From Cylindrotheca closterium (Eukaryota; Bacillariophyta; Bacillariophyceae; Bacillariales; Bacillariaceae), in the NCBI GenBank assembly GCA_933822405.4, contig CAKOGP040000890.1, positions 101,147-165,146 on the forward strand: a DNA stretch of 64,000 nucleotides, read 5' to 3'. Numbering within the stretch: the first letter of the stretch is position 1; each line of letters starts with the position of its first letter. This document shows positions 31,040 through 41,709 of the stretch, piece by piece. A model generated the notes under the pieces. That model did no database searches. It was not told the DNA's origin and saw nothing but the letters and a program-made list of their open reading frames with translations. Made by a program: the position numbers and the translations under genes.

Positions 31040-34000
31040 TTAGAGCCAGCATAGACTCATGATCAATGTCGTGGTGGCAGCCAACCAAGACAGAGTAGTG
31101 ATACCACTCGACAAGCTGCATGCCGTTTGCCCAAACGACTTAGTCGATGGGCAGGAGACACACTCGGAATCTTGCTTGCGAGATGCTCGTCCCATTTGCG
31201 AGGCCGATCCTGGAGGGCACAAGAGGCCGTCGCAGCCAAAGGCTTCCACGTCGCCACTGTTCCACTCGTTCAAGTTGCAAAGAGCAGGAGGAATTTCATC
31301 AATCTGGTTGTTCCGTAGTAGAATCGTCATGTCCGAGAATCGAGCGAGATCTGCTGGGATTCCACCCGTCAAGGAATTGTCGGAAACATCCAAGTACATG
31401 CTCATGTTATAAAGGGCCACATTGAACATGGTTGGAGGAATGGTTCCTGTGATTTGATTGTGTGCCAATTCGACTGTTTCCAAAGATTGGTGGGTGGAAA
31501 AGGATGGCATAGGTCCCGAGAATTCATTGCTGCCCATGCGCAACTTTTTCAAGTTGCGAAGTGGATATAGATTGGGCACTGTTCCAGTAAAATCATTGTC
31601 GGAACAGAGCAAGGATTCCAAATTGTACAATTGATCAATCTCCGCGGGGAATGGTCCTTTGAGATTGTTGAATCGAATATCCAACTCCTTCAACGACACT
31701 GCCTTTCCAATGCCAAACAATGATGTGATTTTGGTCGAGTCCAATATCAAACTCTCGAGATTGGTGGCTTTTCCAATCCCTTGAAAGCTCACGTCAATCA
31801 AGTTAGAATATAGCCATAGATTCTTCAGCTTGGAAAACTCATAAATTTCGATTGGCAAGGTACCAACTAGGTTGTTGCTACCAAGAACAATCTCTTGGAC
31901 CAGGTTATCGGGAGTACAAGAAATTCCATGCCAAGTGCAATAGTCAAAGCCTTCATCGTTCCAACGATCCCTGTTACGCCATGACATTCCACCCGTTTCT
32001 TCAAATAGCTTTTCCAGCACAGTTTTTTCCCTTTCCTTTTCGTATTCCAAGCAAAAGGACTTGCCAAAGATCTTCGAATCTTCTGCTCCAGGACATGGTT
32101 CGCAAAAGATGGAGTCGCTCTCTCTTCGTCCCGAGACGCTGAATTGACCTGGCGGGCACAGAATAGCGTCGCATTGATAGGACCCAACAGTTCCTCTCAT
32201 CCATTGGGATTTGTCGCAAAGACCGTTTCCAATCGCTGTAATGAGATTATCGGCCAAATAGATATTCATTTCTCGGAATCTTGAAAGCACGGATGGAATC
32301 GTGCCGACCAAGGCGTTCTTGTTGAGATGTGCATTGATGGTGTAGCTTGTATTGGTCTGTGCCAAAAAGTTCTCACTGATGGAGCCAGTGAACTGGTTGT
32401 CTTGGAGGTGAATTTCACTCAATTTTGGCATGTTGGAGAATGCGGGTAGTGACCCTGTCAAACCTGCCCCTTCACCTTCGGTATTGTCAACGTACAAGCC
32501 TCTCAGTGATGTCATCCCACTCATATCAGGCAACTGCCCCATCCAGTCATTGCTCGACAGCACCAACTCTTCCAATGAGTTGAGCAGACCAATTTCGCTT
32601 GGAATTTCTCCACTGAGTGCGTTCGACTCCAAAGCAAGATGTTTCAACATAGTCATGCTGCCAATGGCGGACGACAAAGTCCCAGTCACCATTGAATTGG
32701 AGAGATCCAAATCTTCGAGACCAAGAGTGTACAACTCTTCAGGAATCGGTTTCCACCCTAGAGGGCAATCAGGTAAATGAAGCTTTTTCAACGCTGTAGC
32801 TCGTCCAATCCCGTCCAAAGTGGTAGTCGCAGTGAAATCCAACAAGAGTTCTTCCAAGGCACTTGATCGCCAGATTGCAAAGAATTGCAATTCCACATGA
32901 TTGAAACGCACGTCAAGCTTTCGGAGATCCGGCAGGTGATATAACACGGAGGGGATAATACCGAAGAGATCGTTACCGGCAAGGTTGATCTCTGTCACTT
33001 CTTTCGTTCCAAGTGCAGTGACTTCACATTCGATACCATACCAGTCACATTCATCGACTTGATCTTTGCCCCACCCATCGCTGATCTTCCAGTAAAGACC
33101 GTTGGTGGAATCATAAAGCTGCATCAATTTTTCGCGCTGGCTCATAAAATCAACGAGAACAGGTCCACATTCTGTGCTTCCGAAAAGAGTTGCTGATGCA
33201 GGATAAGTACAGGTTTCACATGGCGTCTTAGAATCGACCCGTCGACCGAATTCATTGAACGTGCCCTCTGGACAAAGGAAGGCATCACAACCATTCGCAA
33301 TTTCTCCGTTGAACCACTTGTTCTTATTACACAGTTCGTCTGGGATTTCATCAATCAAGTTGGACGATAGTAGCAGCTGTAAATCGTCGAAATCCTTCAG
33401 CTGTGGTGGAATTCTGCCTTCGATAGCATTAAAACTGAGATCGACAAACAATTGCTGGCTTTTATCCGTAACTCCCGAAAGGAAGTTGGGTGGCAGTGTG
33501 CCTGTGAATCTGTTGTGGCCCAGATAGATTTCCTTGATTCGAGGTAAAGAATGAAGCGAGGGTACAGTTCCAGTCAGACCATGACTTCCTGAAGGCTCGC
33601 AAATGAATCCAAGGCAAGGCGGCGGCTCTTCCTTTTGAAGCGAGAGAATTTCCAGCAAGGGCAAGCCTGAGATTTGTCTAGGGATGGATCCTGTCAACAG
33701 GTTCTCCCCGAGAGACAAGGCTTTGAGACTACCAACTGAACCCAATTCAGGCGGGAGAGTACCCGTCATCTTGTTGTCGAATATGTATAGATTTTCCAAG
33801 TTTGTGAGTCGGCCAACGTTCGACGAAATCGTTCCGCTCAGTTCATTGTGACTGAGGTAAAGATTTTGTAGTCTTGTGAGTGCGAAGACCTCGTTCGGGA
33901 TAGGACCGGCCAACGCGGCATTTGTTACATGTAGGTTTCGGAGCGAGCCAAAAGCTCCCCCTATTCCATCCAATGCATACGTGTCTGTTTCAGAAACCAT

Positions 34001-37000
34001 GACAGTTTCCAATATCCGGGCCCCTTGAACATTCTGGAAGTTCAGAGTTAATGAGTTTTTCTGGACATTGAAAACCTGCAAGCCTTCGAGTTGAATCCAC
34101 ATGTACTGAGGAACAATCCCTTTCATCCAATTATCTGCAAGATTAATTTCCTTGACAAGTCCCTTGTATTGGCCATCCTCGTGACATGTGATTCCAGCCC
34201 AAGTGCAGTAGTCGTCCGTGCGTAGCCAATTCTCGTCCACCGTCCAATTCGCTCCATTCAGATCACGATAGAACTCTACCAACGCTGCCTTTTCGATTGC
34301 TGTTCCACAATAGGTCTGTCCCATGAAGCTAGCTTCATCGCAGTCGGAGCATGTGAGAGTACCAAACGCTCTTCCGTATGAGTTGAATTTTCCAGTTGGG
34401 CACAAGATGGCATCGCACTGAAGAGTTGCAACATTTCCATCGTTCCAATTGTTCTTGTTACATAAGCTGTCCGGGAGTTCACCAATTTGATTCCCTGCCA
34501 AGAAGAGGTTGAGGAAGTCAAACCTTGACAATTCAGTGGGCACCACTCCGGTCAATGCGTTGGATCTTAGATCGATTGTGACAAGCCCATTGGTGACGAC
34601 ATTCTGTAGCAGCGTTGGAGTGACAGCACCGACCAAGTCGTTATTCTGTAAGTAGAGTTCAGTCAGCTGGGTTTGTTCCAAAAAAGCTGGCACTTCGCCG
34701 TGGAGGCCAAAGCCATTGGCAACTTGATCTGAAAGGTCCAAATGCCGGAGCTCTGTGAGTTGCGAAACATTAGGAACTTGTCCAGAGAATCCATTTCTGC
34801 CCAAATCGATGTACTCAAGAGTAGTCATGGAACCCAAGTATGAAGGCACTTCTCCAGTAAATCCACACGATGCACAGCCCAAGTAAGTAAGCTTTGAAAG
34901 GAGTTGAAACTTGATCGCCATAGAGTTTTCCTTAAAAGGATTGTCTGACATATCAAGAATTTCCAGATTGGTCAAATCAAAAAGCTCGTCAGGAATAATG
35001 TCCAGTTCATTTCGTCCAATTCGAAGACGTTTCAACGACTTGGCTGCACCGACTCCCATAACATCGAAGAGACGCATCTCCTCGAGGTCGAGTGTTTCAA
35101 GCGAAGTTGCTGATCCGATGCCATCGAATGTGACATCGAACCACAGATTGCCTTGTAAATTTAAGACTTTGAGAGTTGGCAGGGTGTAAATCGCTGATGG
35201 CAACGTGCCCTCAAGATTGTTACTTTGCAACTCAATCGACACCACGCTTGGGTTCTCATTCGACTCGCATTTAATACCGTACCAGTCACAGATGCTAACA
35301 TCAGGATCCAACCAGCCATCATCGTGGAGCCACAAGTCACCGTTACAGGCTCTGTAAAAGTTCTCGAGGATGTTTCTTTGTTTTCCTTCTTTCTTTTCTT
35401 GATCGGTCAAGCACTCGGTGCTTCCCCAAACCCCATCCGTGCCAGTGGCACAGCCTTGACATGGGTTAGAAATGTCTTGCTTTCGTCCAACGAATGGAGC
35501 GTATTTGTCCGCAGGACAGAGAAGTCCATCGCAGTTGAATTTTCCAACATCACCGTCCATCCAGTCTGACTTGCCACACAAAGCATCCGCAATGCCAGAG
35601 ATTTCGTTATTGGCTACAAAAATGTCCAGCTTATCAAATTGGCTGAGAGACCCTGGCAGAGTCCCGCTGATTTGATTCGAGGTCAGATCAATCTTGATCA
35701 GTTCAGTCTTGAACTCCACTCCATCCAGAAAATCAAACGGAATCGAACCAGAAAGACTATTCGAACCCAAATATAGCTCACTGATTGATTTGAGTCCCTT
35801 CAACGATGGAACCGGTCCGGTCAAACCCGGTCCAACGGCACTGCTGACACCTGATACAAGTCCAACATCCGTCCCAGTAATGCCTCCTTCGCGTTGAAGC
35901 GAGAGATATTTCAAGTTCGAAAGATCATTCAGTGATTGTGGAACCGTGCCTTCAAAGTTGTTTTCTGCCATGTTTAACTCCTTCAATCCTGTTAGATCTC
36001 CAAGAGCTGCCGGGATTCGACCTGTGAAAGCATTCTGATACAACCGAAGCACTGTGAGTCCGGTCAAAGCTGCGATTGCGTTTGGAACTTTGCCATCCAA
36101 GTTGTTCGATCCTAGATCCAATTCCTGAAGCGAAGTAAGTTGGTACAATGAAGGAGGGAACGCTCCATCCAAATTGTTTCCGTTCAGTCGCAGTGTTTTT
36201 AATTGGGATGCGCCGCTGATGCCATTCATAGATTTCAGGTTGATCTCTCCAAGGTCAAGACTTTCGAGCAGTGGGGCCTTTTCAATGCCAACAAAGGTGA
36301 ATGCGACTTCATTATTGTATAGTCGGAGCGATCGAAGATGTTCGAGCTCGTAGATCGAAGACGGAACAGTGCCCTTCAAATTGTTTTCAGCGAGGTCAAT
36401 GGAAACAACGCGCTTGCCGCCGTCGCACTCGACACCATACCAGTTGCAGTAGTCGGCAGTGTCTCCCCAGCCCGTTTTCCTATTCCACGATGTACCGCCA
36501 GTAGAGGAAAACAACTCTGACAACACTGTAACATCATCTGGATTGGCGGCAGCAAAGTTGCCGCTGCCAAATCCTTCCGCTCCAAAATTTCCACCACATG
36601 TAGTTGCTCCAAAGTAATCTCCCCCATCACAGTTGTTGCACACTGATTGGTCGTTGCTCCTGCGTCCAATGGCATTGGCTTTCCCCTTTGGACACAAAAT
36701 GGCGTCACATTGATATTTCCCGACATCTCCGTCCATCCAACTGTCAATGTTACACAGTTCATTGGGGATCTCTGTAATTTTGTTTCCAACTAGGTTGACA
36801 AAGAAATTGTTGAAGCGAGACCAGGAGCTTGGTATTGCTCCCTCTAGCTGGTTGTGGCTCAATCCAATTTCAATGCGAAAATCAGCCTTGACACTGTTGG
36901 CAAGAAAGTCAGCTGGAAGATTCCCCGTCAATTGGTTAGAGTCCACTTTAAGGGACGTGAGCTGTCTCAGTCTTTCGTAGGCTGGCAGCGGACCGTCAAT

Positions 37001-38977
37001 GCCACCACTTGCAATGACTTGCTGAAGCTCGAGGCTCCTCAGTTCCGTCAGTTGATTCAGTTGTGTGGGTAGTGTTCCACCGAACGCATTTTCTCCCGCC
37101 AGGAATTCCTGAAGACTACGTAGATTTCCAATTGCTGCTGGCAATTGGCCTGTCAAGTCGTTGCCACTGCACTCCAAACGTTGCAAGTTGGTCAACCTGC
37201 CGATATCGCTGGAGAGCGTTCCTGAAAAGCCAGTGTGTGAAATTTTCAGCTCCTCCAAACTCGTCAAGGCAAAGATTGCCGATGGAATAGATCCTCCGAG
37301 GTCGTTCGAATCCAGTGATAGCATAGTGATTGTGGGTTCTTCCGTCAATTCAATCAAGGCATCCAAAGCGGACAACTTCAGTTTCGTGCTGGAAAGATCC
37401 AATACTTGAAGATTTTTGGCATTTCCAATGTCTGTAAGATCGAGGTCAATCGAGTTGGCACTGAGATTAATGATTCGAAGATTTGGAATTGTAAAGATAT
37501 CACTCGTAGAAAAAGTCCCAGTCAAGCCGTTGTTGCGAAGATTGATCGATTGAATAGAACTAAATTCATCGCAGGTAATCCCGTACCAATCGCATACCGG
37601 TACGGAAATAGAATCCTGCAACCAGCCATCGTCATTCTTCCAATTCTCTCCGCCCATATCCTTGTAGAATTCTCCAAGTGTCAAAAGAAGACCTAGCGCA
37701 CTGTCAGGAGTTGTCACTCCGTCACATTCGGTAGCTCCCCATGGTTGACTGCTGCCGCCGACAACACCAATACGCTTGTTACAAGAACGACAAGCATTGT
37801 CCGCTGTGGCATGACCGTCGGGAGCCCAAGTACCAGGTGGACACAAAAAGCCGTTGCATCCAACTTTCGCCACTTGGCCGTCCATCCATCCACTGATCTT
37901 GGGACAAAGATTATTCACTGTATCATAAATCTCTGTGGGCACCGACGTGATTTGGTTGTTGGCAAGGTTCAAGGTCAAGTATTGCTTTTCCGCCACAGAA
38001 AGTGGGAGTGTTCCGGAAATATTATTGTTCTGTAGATTCACCTCTACTTTTTCGGCGGCTGGGCAATTGGCAAGAAAGGATTGATCTAGATTGTCAGTCA
38101 GTGCTTGGTTTTGTAGGTACAACGCTGTTAGCTTTCGGTGATTGTCAAAGGCAGGAACCGGTCCAAAGATGCCAGTGCCCTTTTCCTTTCCATCCTCACG
38201 TTGTATGGAGAGCAATTGCAAATTTGTCATCCGGTTCAACTCCGAAGGCAAAGTACCCCCAAACGCATTCTGACTCAAAGCCAGAATCTCGAGACCAGTC
38301 AAAAGCCCAAATTCAGTTGGAATTTGTCCCGTGAGTTCACTATCATACAAGTAAAGTTCATCTAGATTGGAAAGACCACCAATGCTGGTGGGAATCGTTC
38401 CAGTGAAGGAGTTGCCATTAGCATAAAATGCAACCAACTCGGTGAGTTGAAACAAACCACTTGGAAGCTTGCCTCGAAAGCCCGTGTCTGTCATGTGCAA
38501 ATTCTCTAGTTTGGGTGCCGCTCCAATGTTGGATAGATCCTTCACGTCGGTTCCGCTCATGCTCAATTCTTTCAAAAACTGCGCCTTGTCAATTCCAGAG
38601 AAATCGATGTCCAAATCAGGATTGTCGTCTACATCAATTGTCTCCAAGAATGGTATTTCAAAGATCATTGCCGGCAGTGTACCCTTCAGATTGTTCTTTC
38701 TCAAATTGATTTGTTGAATTTGCCCATTGCGCCGTTCGTCCGATTCAAACTGGGTGTAGCACGTGACACCCTTCCAATTGCAAACATCGGACCGTTGCTG
38801 AAACCAATTGGTAGAATCGGTCCAATCAAAGCCGCTGGTTGCTTGGAAAAGTCCCAGTAAAATCTCTCGATTGTGAAAACCAGAGTAGTCTTGTTGTACC
38901 GGATCTTCTGCCGCAGCCATACATGGCAACAACAAGAGAAGAATCCAACTGTGGATTGGCCGCATTGGTTTTGTCAT
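31040..38977 (-). CDS. Giant secreted/surface leucine-rich-repeat protein with seven modules
   Basis: Single exon, 2645 residues from ATG 38977 (the frame's earlier GTG is not used). A signal peptide HSWILLLLLPCMAAAE is followed by seven tandem modules of about 360-390 residues. Each starts with a W...C.WYGI.C cap, resembling plant LRRNT_2, at roughly 38765, 37585, 36440, 35280, 34205, 33035 and 31925. Each continues with about 10 plant-type LRRs (LxxLxxLxLxxNxLTGxIP) and closes with a Cys-rich piece, W..G.V...CD.ILCP.G...GR......C..C...FG.T.C. The C terminus is Ser-rich with a hydrophobic tail (LSWLAATTTLIMSLCWL) and no cytoplasmic domain, fitting a GPI anchor. No kinase domain is present. 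A cell-surface recognition, adhesion or cell-wall role is inferred. Confidence 0.9.
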   Translation of the reverse strand: MTKPMRPIHSWILLLLLPCMAAAEDPVQQDYSGFHNREILLGLFQATSGFDWTDSTNWFQQRSDVCNWKGVTCYTQFESDERRNGQIQQINLRKNNLKGTLPAMIFEIPFLETIDVDDNPDLDIDFSGIDKAQFLKELSMSGTDVKDLSNIGAAPKLENLHMTDTGFRGKLPSGLFQLTELVAFYANGNSFTGTIPTSIGGLSNLDELYLYDSELTGQIPTEFGLLTGLEILALSQNAFGGTLPSELNRMTNLQLLSIQREDGKEKGTGIFGPVPAFDNHRKLTALYLQNQALTDNLDQSFLANCPAAEKVEVNLQNNNISGTLPLSVAEKQYLTLNLANNQITSVPTEIYDTVNNLCPKISGWMDGQVAKVGCNGFLCPPGTWAPDGHATADNACRSCNKRIGVVGGSSQPWGATECDGVTTPDSALGLLLTLGEFYKDMGGENWKNDDGWLQDSISVPVCDWYGITCDEFSSIQSINLRNNGLTGTFSTSDIFTIPNLRIINLSANSIDLDLTDIGNAKNLQVLDLSSTKLKLSALDALIELTEEPTITMLSLDSNDLGGSIPSAIFALTSLEELKISHTGFSGTLSSDIGRLTNLQRLECSGNDLTGQLPAAIGNLRSLQEFLAGENAFGGTLPTQLNQLTELRSLELQQVIASGGIDGPLPAYERLRQLTSLKVDSNQLTGNLPADFLANSVKADFRIEIGLSHNQLEGAIPSSWSRFNNFFVNLVGNKITEIPNELCNIDSWMDGDVGKYQCDAILCPKGKANAIGRRSNDQSVCNNCDGGDYFGATTCGGNFGAEGFGSGNFAAANPDDVTVLSELFSSTGGTSWNRKTGWGDTADYCNWYGVECDGGKRVVSIDLAENNLKGTVPSSIYELEHLRSLRLYNNEVAFTFVGIEKAPLLESLDLGEINLKSMNGISGASQLKTLRLNGNNLDGAFPPSLYQLTSLQELDLGSNNLDGKVPNAIAALTGLTVLRLYQNAFTGRIPAALGDLTGLKELNMAENNFEGTVPQSLNDLSNLKYLSLQREGGITGTDVGLVSGVSSAVGPGLTGPVPSLKGLKSISELYLGSNSLSGSIPFDFLDGVEFKTELIKIDLTSNQISGTLPGSLSQFDKLDIFVANNEISGIADALCGKSDWMDGDVGKFNCDGLLCPADKYAPFVGRKQDISNPCQGCATGTDGVWGSTECLTDQEKKEGKQRNILENFYRACNGDLWLHDDGWLDPDVSICDWYGIKCESNENPSVVSIELQSNNLEGTLPSAIYTLPTLKVLNLQGNLWFDVTFDGIGSATSLETLDLEEMRLFDVMGVGAAKSLKRLRIGRNELDIIPDELFDLTNLEILDMSDNPFKENSMAIKFQLLSKLTYLGCASCGFTGEVPSYLGSMTTLEYIDLGRNGFSGQVPNVSQLTELRHLDLSDQVANGFGLHGEVPAFLEQTQLTELYLQNNDLVGAVTPTLLQNVVTNGLVTIDLRSNALTGVVPTELSRFDFLNLFLAGNQIGELPDSLCNKNNWNDGNVATLQCDAILCPTGKFNSYGRAFGTLTCSDCDEASFMGQTYCGTAIEKAALVEFYRDLNGANWTVDENWLRTDDYCTWAGITCHEDGQYKGLVKEINLADNWMKGIVPQYMWIQLEGLQVFNVQKNSLTLNFQNVQGARILETVMVSETDTYALDGIGGAFGSLRNLHVTNAALAGPIPNEVFALTRLQNLYLSHNELSGTISSNVGRLTNLENLYIFDNKMTGTLPPELGSVGSLKALSLGENLLTGSIPRQISGLPLLEILSLQKEEPPPCLGFICEPSGSHGLTGTVPSLHSLPRIKEIYLGHNRFTGTLPPNFLSGVTDKSQQLFVDLSFNAIEGRIPPQLKDFDDLQLLLSSNLIDEIPDELCNKNKWFNGEIANGCDAFLCPEGTFNEFGRRVDSKTPCETCTYPASATLFGSTECGPVLVDFMSQREKLMQLYDSTNGLYWKISDGWGKDQVDECDWYGIECEVTALGTKEVTEINLAGNDLFGIIPSVLYHLPDLRKLDVRFNHVELQFFAIWRSSALEELLLDFTATTTLDGIGRATALKKLHLPDCPLGWKPIPEELYTLGLEDLDLSNSMVTGTLSSAIGSMTMLKHLALESNALSGEIPSEIGLLNSLEELVLSSNDWMGQLPDMSGMTSLRGLYVDNTEGEGAGLTGSLPAFSNMPKLSEIHLQDNQFTGSISENFLAQTNTSYTINAHLNKNALVGTIPSVLSRFREMNIYLADNLITAIGNGLCDKSQWMRGTVGSYQCDAILCPPGQFSVSGRRESDSIFCEPCPGAEDSKIFGKSFCLEYEKEREKTVLEKLFEETGGMSWRNRDRWNDEGFDYCTWHGISCTPDNLVQEIVLGSNNLVGTLPIEIYEFSKLKNLWLYSNLIDVSFQGIGKATNLESLILDSTKITSLFGIGKAVSLKELDIRFNNLKGPFPAEIDQLYNLESLLCSDNDFTGTVPNLYPLRNLKKLRMGSNEFSGPMPSFSTHQSLETVELAHNQITGTIPPTMFNVALYNMSMYLDVSDNSLTGGIPADLARFSDMTILLRNNQIDEIPPALCNLNEWNSGDVEAFGCDGLLCPPGSASQMGRASRKQDSECVSCPSTKSFGQTACSLSSGITTLSWLAATTTLIMSLCWL

Positions 38978-39843
38978 GTCTGTTCCACTTGGACGAAGCA
39001 ATGACTCTACTCTCTGCGTCACTTTTTGTTGTGTACTATAGTTTTAAGCACGCACTGTGGAAATGATGCGGGCTCAGTAGACTACTTTTTGAGTTTCTTT
39101 GCAGTACGAGGTGCTGTACCAGACACACAAGACCGAGTTGTTGTCAATTTGAAGTGACAATGCGAAACGAGGCAAAAGATCGTGCAGTTTATTGCCGTTT
39201 TGACTACCACCAGTGCAGTTTCCGTTGCCAGGTGGCGGGCAAGCATCTCGCGCAATTACGCTCCGACCGGCCGGCGGCTATATCACACATGGTTTTGTCC
39301 AGTCGTGAAGAAGGAGTAATCGTATGAAATGTTTGACATGAGTTGACAATGATGAACGGGCTTCTCAGGATACCAGAGAAGAAAGGCAACGAAACATAAT
39401 CATTGTAGATGAAGTCACTCTTAATACTTTATTGTTTGTTTTGTTTTGTTTTGTTCTGTTCTGTAGAAGCTTTCTTAGTAGTCCCAGAGCTTTGATTGAT
39501 TCGTTTTGAAATGGACATTCAAAGTAAGTGGTAGATAGCATTGGCACCAGAATTTTCCACCACGTTATTTTCCAATATTATATATGTATATTATAAATAT
39601 GGCGTAAAATTCCCGAAGAAAGCAACTTTTGTAAGAATAACGCGGTAAAAAACACTGGTACAAAATCAGAGCAAATTCAAAATACAGTACATGTACCGTA
39701 CACGTACCGGTAGTATACGAAGACCTGAAAGAATATGACCTCTCTGACTTCATTAGTCCAACATCCAACAAAACAAAATCGATCGAAAAAAACAAAGCAA
39801 ATCAGGTGGTCTCATATCCAACAAATAGAACAGACACAACAAT
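38978..39843. other. Divergent intergenic region, LRR gene / cyclophilin H
   Basis: 866 bp with no supported gene. Contains a TTTTG/TTCTG microsatellite (about 39432-39463) and TACCGGTA at 39705-39712, 131 bp before the cyclophilin H ATG. Both promoters should lie here. Confidence 0.6.
39432..39463. repeat. TTGTT-type pentanucleotide microsatellite
   Basis: Imperfect TTTTG/TTCTG repeats, non-coding. Confidence 0.8.
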
Positions 39844-40827
39844 ATGAGTGCGGCAGATCCAGATGTAATGGCGGCAATTGATCGCGGAAATGCGGTTGTC
39901 TTCTTTGACGTTGGTATGGGTGATGGGGCGAATGTCGCAAAGTTGGGTCGGATTAAGATGGAGCTCTTTGTAAAGGATGTGAGTTAGGTGGTGTTTTTTC
40001 TAGAGTTCCAAAAGTAGTGATGGCATGATGTTCTCATTCATCTTCGTTTCGTCATTACTATAGTGCCCAAGAACGTGTGAAAACTTTCGTCAATTCTGTA
40101 CAGGTAAGTTGAAGAATCATCCCATTTGACAATGTCAGTGCTCACTCCACCCGGGATCAATCAAGCTCATGTTGCTTGTAATTGCAATGACATAGGCGAG
40201 TTCCTTCGAAACGAACAACCCACTGGCTACAAGGAAAGCACATTTCATAGAGTGATGAAGGTACGTCTGCTTTGATTTGTGATTTGTTTATCATCGTGAG
40301 TCCCCTAAACCAAGCGTCCATTGCAACACGTTTATAGGATTTCATGATACAAGGTGAGTGGTGTGGCGATGAAGACATGGGGGCTGAATACCGTTGATTA
40401 TCGACATGCTACTAAACATAATATATTTCGCAACAGGAGGAGACTTTATTAATCACGATGGAACGGGGAAGCTTAGTATTGTAAGTTGTTACACGTTCGT
40501 GCTCTCATCAAGTGAGACGAAATCTAACCAAATCATCCATCATATCATCGTCATCTAAAGTATGGACCATCCTTTCAAGACGAAAACTTTATTCACAAGC
40601 ACGAAACTCCGGGAATGTTGTCCATGGCCAACTCGGGTCCGAATTCCAATGGTTGTCAGTTTTTTATTAGTTGTGCCAAGGCAGATTGGTTGGATGGGAA
40701 ACATGTGGTCTTTGGCAGAGTGTTGGATGATACGAGTATGTTGACGGTTCGCCGATGCGAGGCAGCCCCGGTGAATGGGACTACACCGCGATTACCCTTG
40801 AAGGTATTGGAGTGCGGGGAACTATGA
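39844..40827 (+). CDS. PPIH: Cyclophilin H (spliceosomal U4/U6 snRNP-type PPIase)
   Basis: Peptidyl-prolyl isomerase of the U4/U6.U5 tri-snRNP-associated class. Six exons: 39844-39978, 40064-40103, 40196-40260, 40338-40353, 40437-40480 and 40561-40827, giving 188 residues. The class is shown by the insert FLRNEQPTGYKESTFHRV (as in human PPIH), DFMIQGGDFINHDGTG, SMANSGPNSNGCQFFISC and the end VLECGEL. Catalytic Arg (FHRV), Phe (FMIQ) and Trp ([11 protein letters not shown]) are retained. Exon 4 is a 16-nt microexon; introns are 77-92 bp. No targeting signal, so a nuclear location is expected. Confidence 0.93.
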
Positions 40828-41106
40828 GACATTTGTCAAAGTTGTCAATAGTATGACTACTGCTGTAAGCAATCTAATAATCAGATAAAACTGCAGCGAT
40901 AGAAGTACTTAGGGGGTTGTTGTTCCCACAGTTTATCACATTTAGTTTTTAGACCTTGGCAACATTCTTTTGGTTGCTTGAAAATGGGGATGATCTAAAA
41001 AGTTGTTTCGGAACATGGTCCCTGTAGTGTTCACAGTTTTATTGCCCCATGTCTAGAATCATCAGGTTGACGATTGATTTTTATTCATATTGATTGATTG
41101 ATTCTC

Positions 41107-41337
41107 TCATTTCTTCTTCTTCGTTCCTCCCTTGGCAAAGGTCTCTAAATAATCATCACCATCGTCGTCGTCAGCACTTCCCTTCTTGTTTTGCTTAGCA
41201 TATTGCTTGCGCTCTGCAGCAAGGCGCTGCTCTACCTGTGCTCTCTTTTTGGCGGTCAACTTCTTCTTGTTATCCTTGTCGCTCTTTTCCTCCCCCTCAA
41301 GCTCATTTGCCAAATCATCAATGGCCTTGTCGTCCAT
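41107..41337 (-). CDS. Small highly charged protein
   Basis: 76 residues, no family recognised. It consists of an acidic start (MDDKAIDDLANELEGEE), a Lys/Arg/Glu helix (LTAKKRAQVEQRLAAERKQ), an Asp run (ADDDDGDDYLETF) and a KKKK end. The composition suggests a nuclear, ribosome-associated or chaperone-like disordered protein. It lies 91 bp from the end of the 60-residue membrane protein on the same strand. An ordered charge pattern and clean start and stop support it moderately. Confidence 0.55.
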   Translation of the reverse strand: MDDKAIDDLANELEGEEKSDKDNKKKLTAKKRAQVEQRLAAERKQYAKQNKKGSADDDDGDDYLETFAKGGTKKKK

Positions 41338-41428
41338 CTTTGTTAGTTTTTCGTCACGCTCTAATTATAGTGATCAGAAATCAGTTATTCCTGTTGAATG
41401 CGATAGGAACATACACCACCATGACAAT

Positions 41429-41709
41429 CTACGTACGTGCTTGCACCTGAGATTGCATCTTTATTAGCAATGCCAACCCTCCCAAAACAGGGATTCCGTA
41501 CTGGAGAGGCACGAACTTGAAAAATGCCTATATCGAAATGAGGATGTGCGCAAAGAGAACATGATGCGGTGAGTCGAAAGGTCGCCCTGCCAAATCGAAA
41601 ATTCACAAAAGATTTCGGCACTCACATAAGTTCCGCAAACTAGGAGGAGGGGAAGCGAAAAGGCAAGATTTTCAGCCGTCAGAAAGATGTTTCCTTGAGC
41701 AGTACTCAT
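41429..41709 (-). CDS. Small two-helix membrane protein
   Basis: Exons 41709-41626 and 41527-41429 (98-bp intron) give 60 residues. Splicing joins MSTAQGNIFLTAENLAFSLP-LLLVCGTY (28 residues) to AFFKFVPLQYGIPVLGGLAL-LIK and a polar QSQVQART tail. This yields two short hydrophobic helices (about 15-30 and 36-51). Unspliced, the frame reads into Cys/Ser-rich sequence with no coherence, so I prefer the intron. No family is recognised; small subunits of ER or mitochondrial membrane complexes look like this, but that is only a resemblance in form. Confidence 0.6.

Noticed and set aside
38978..39022. 15-codon extension of the LRR gene from an upstream GTG
   Set aside because: Eukaryotic initiation at GTG is unlikely, and the ATG at 38977 directly precedes the signal peptide.
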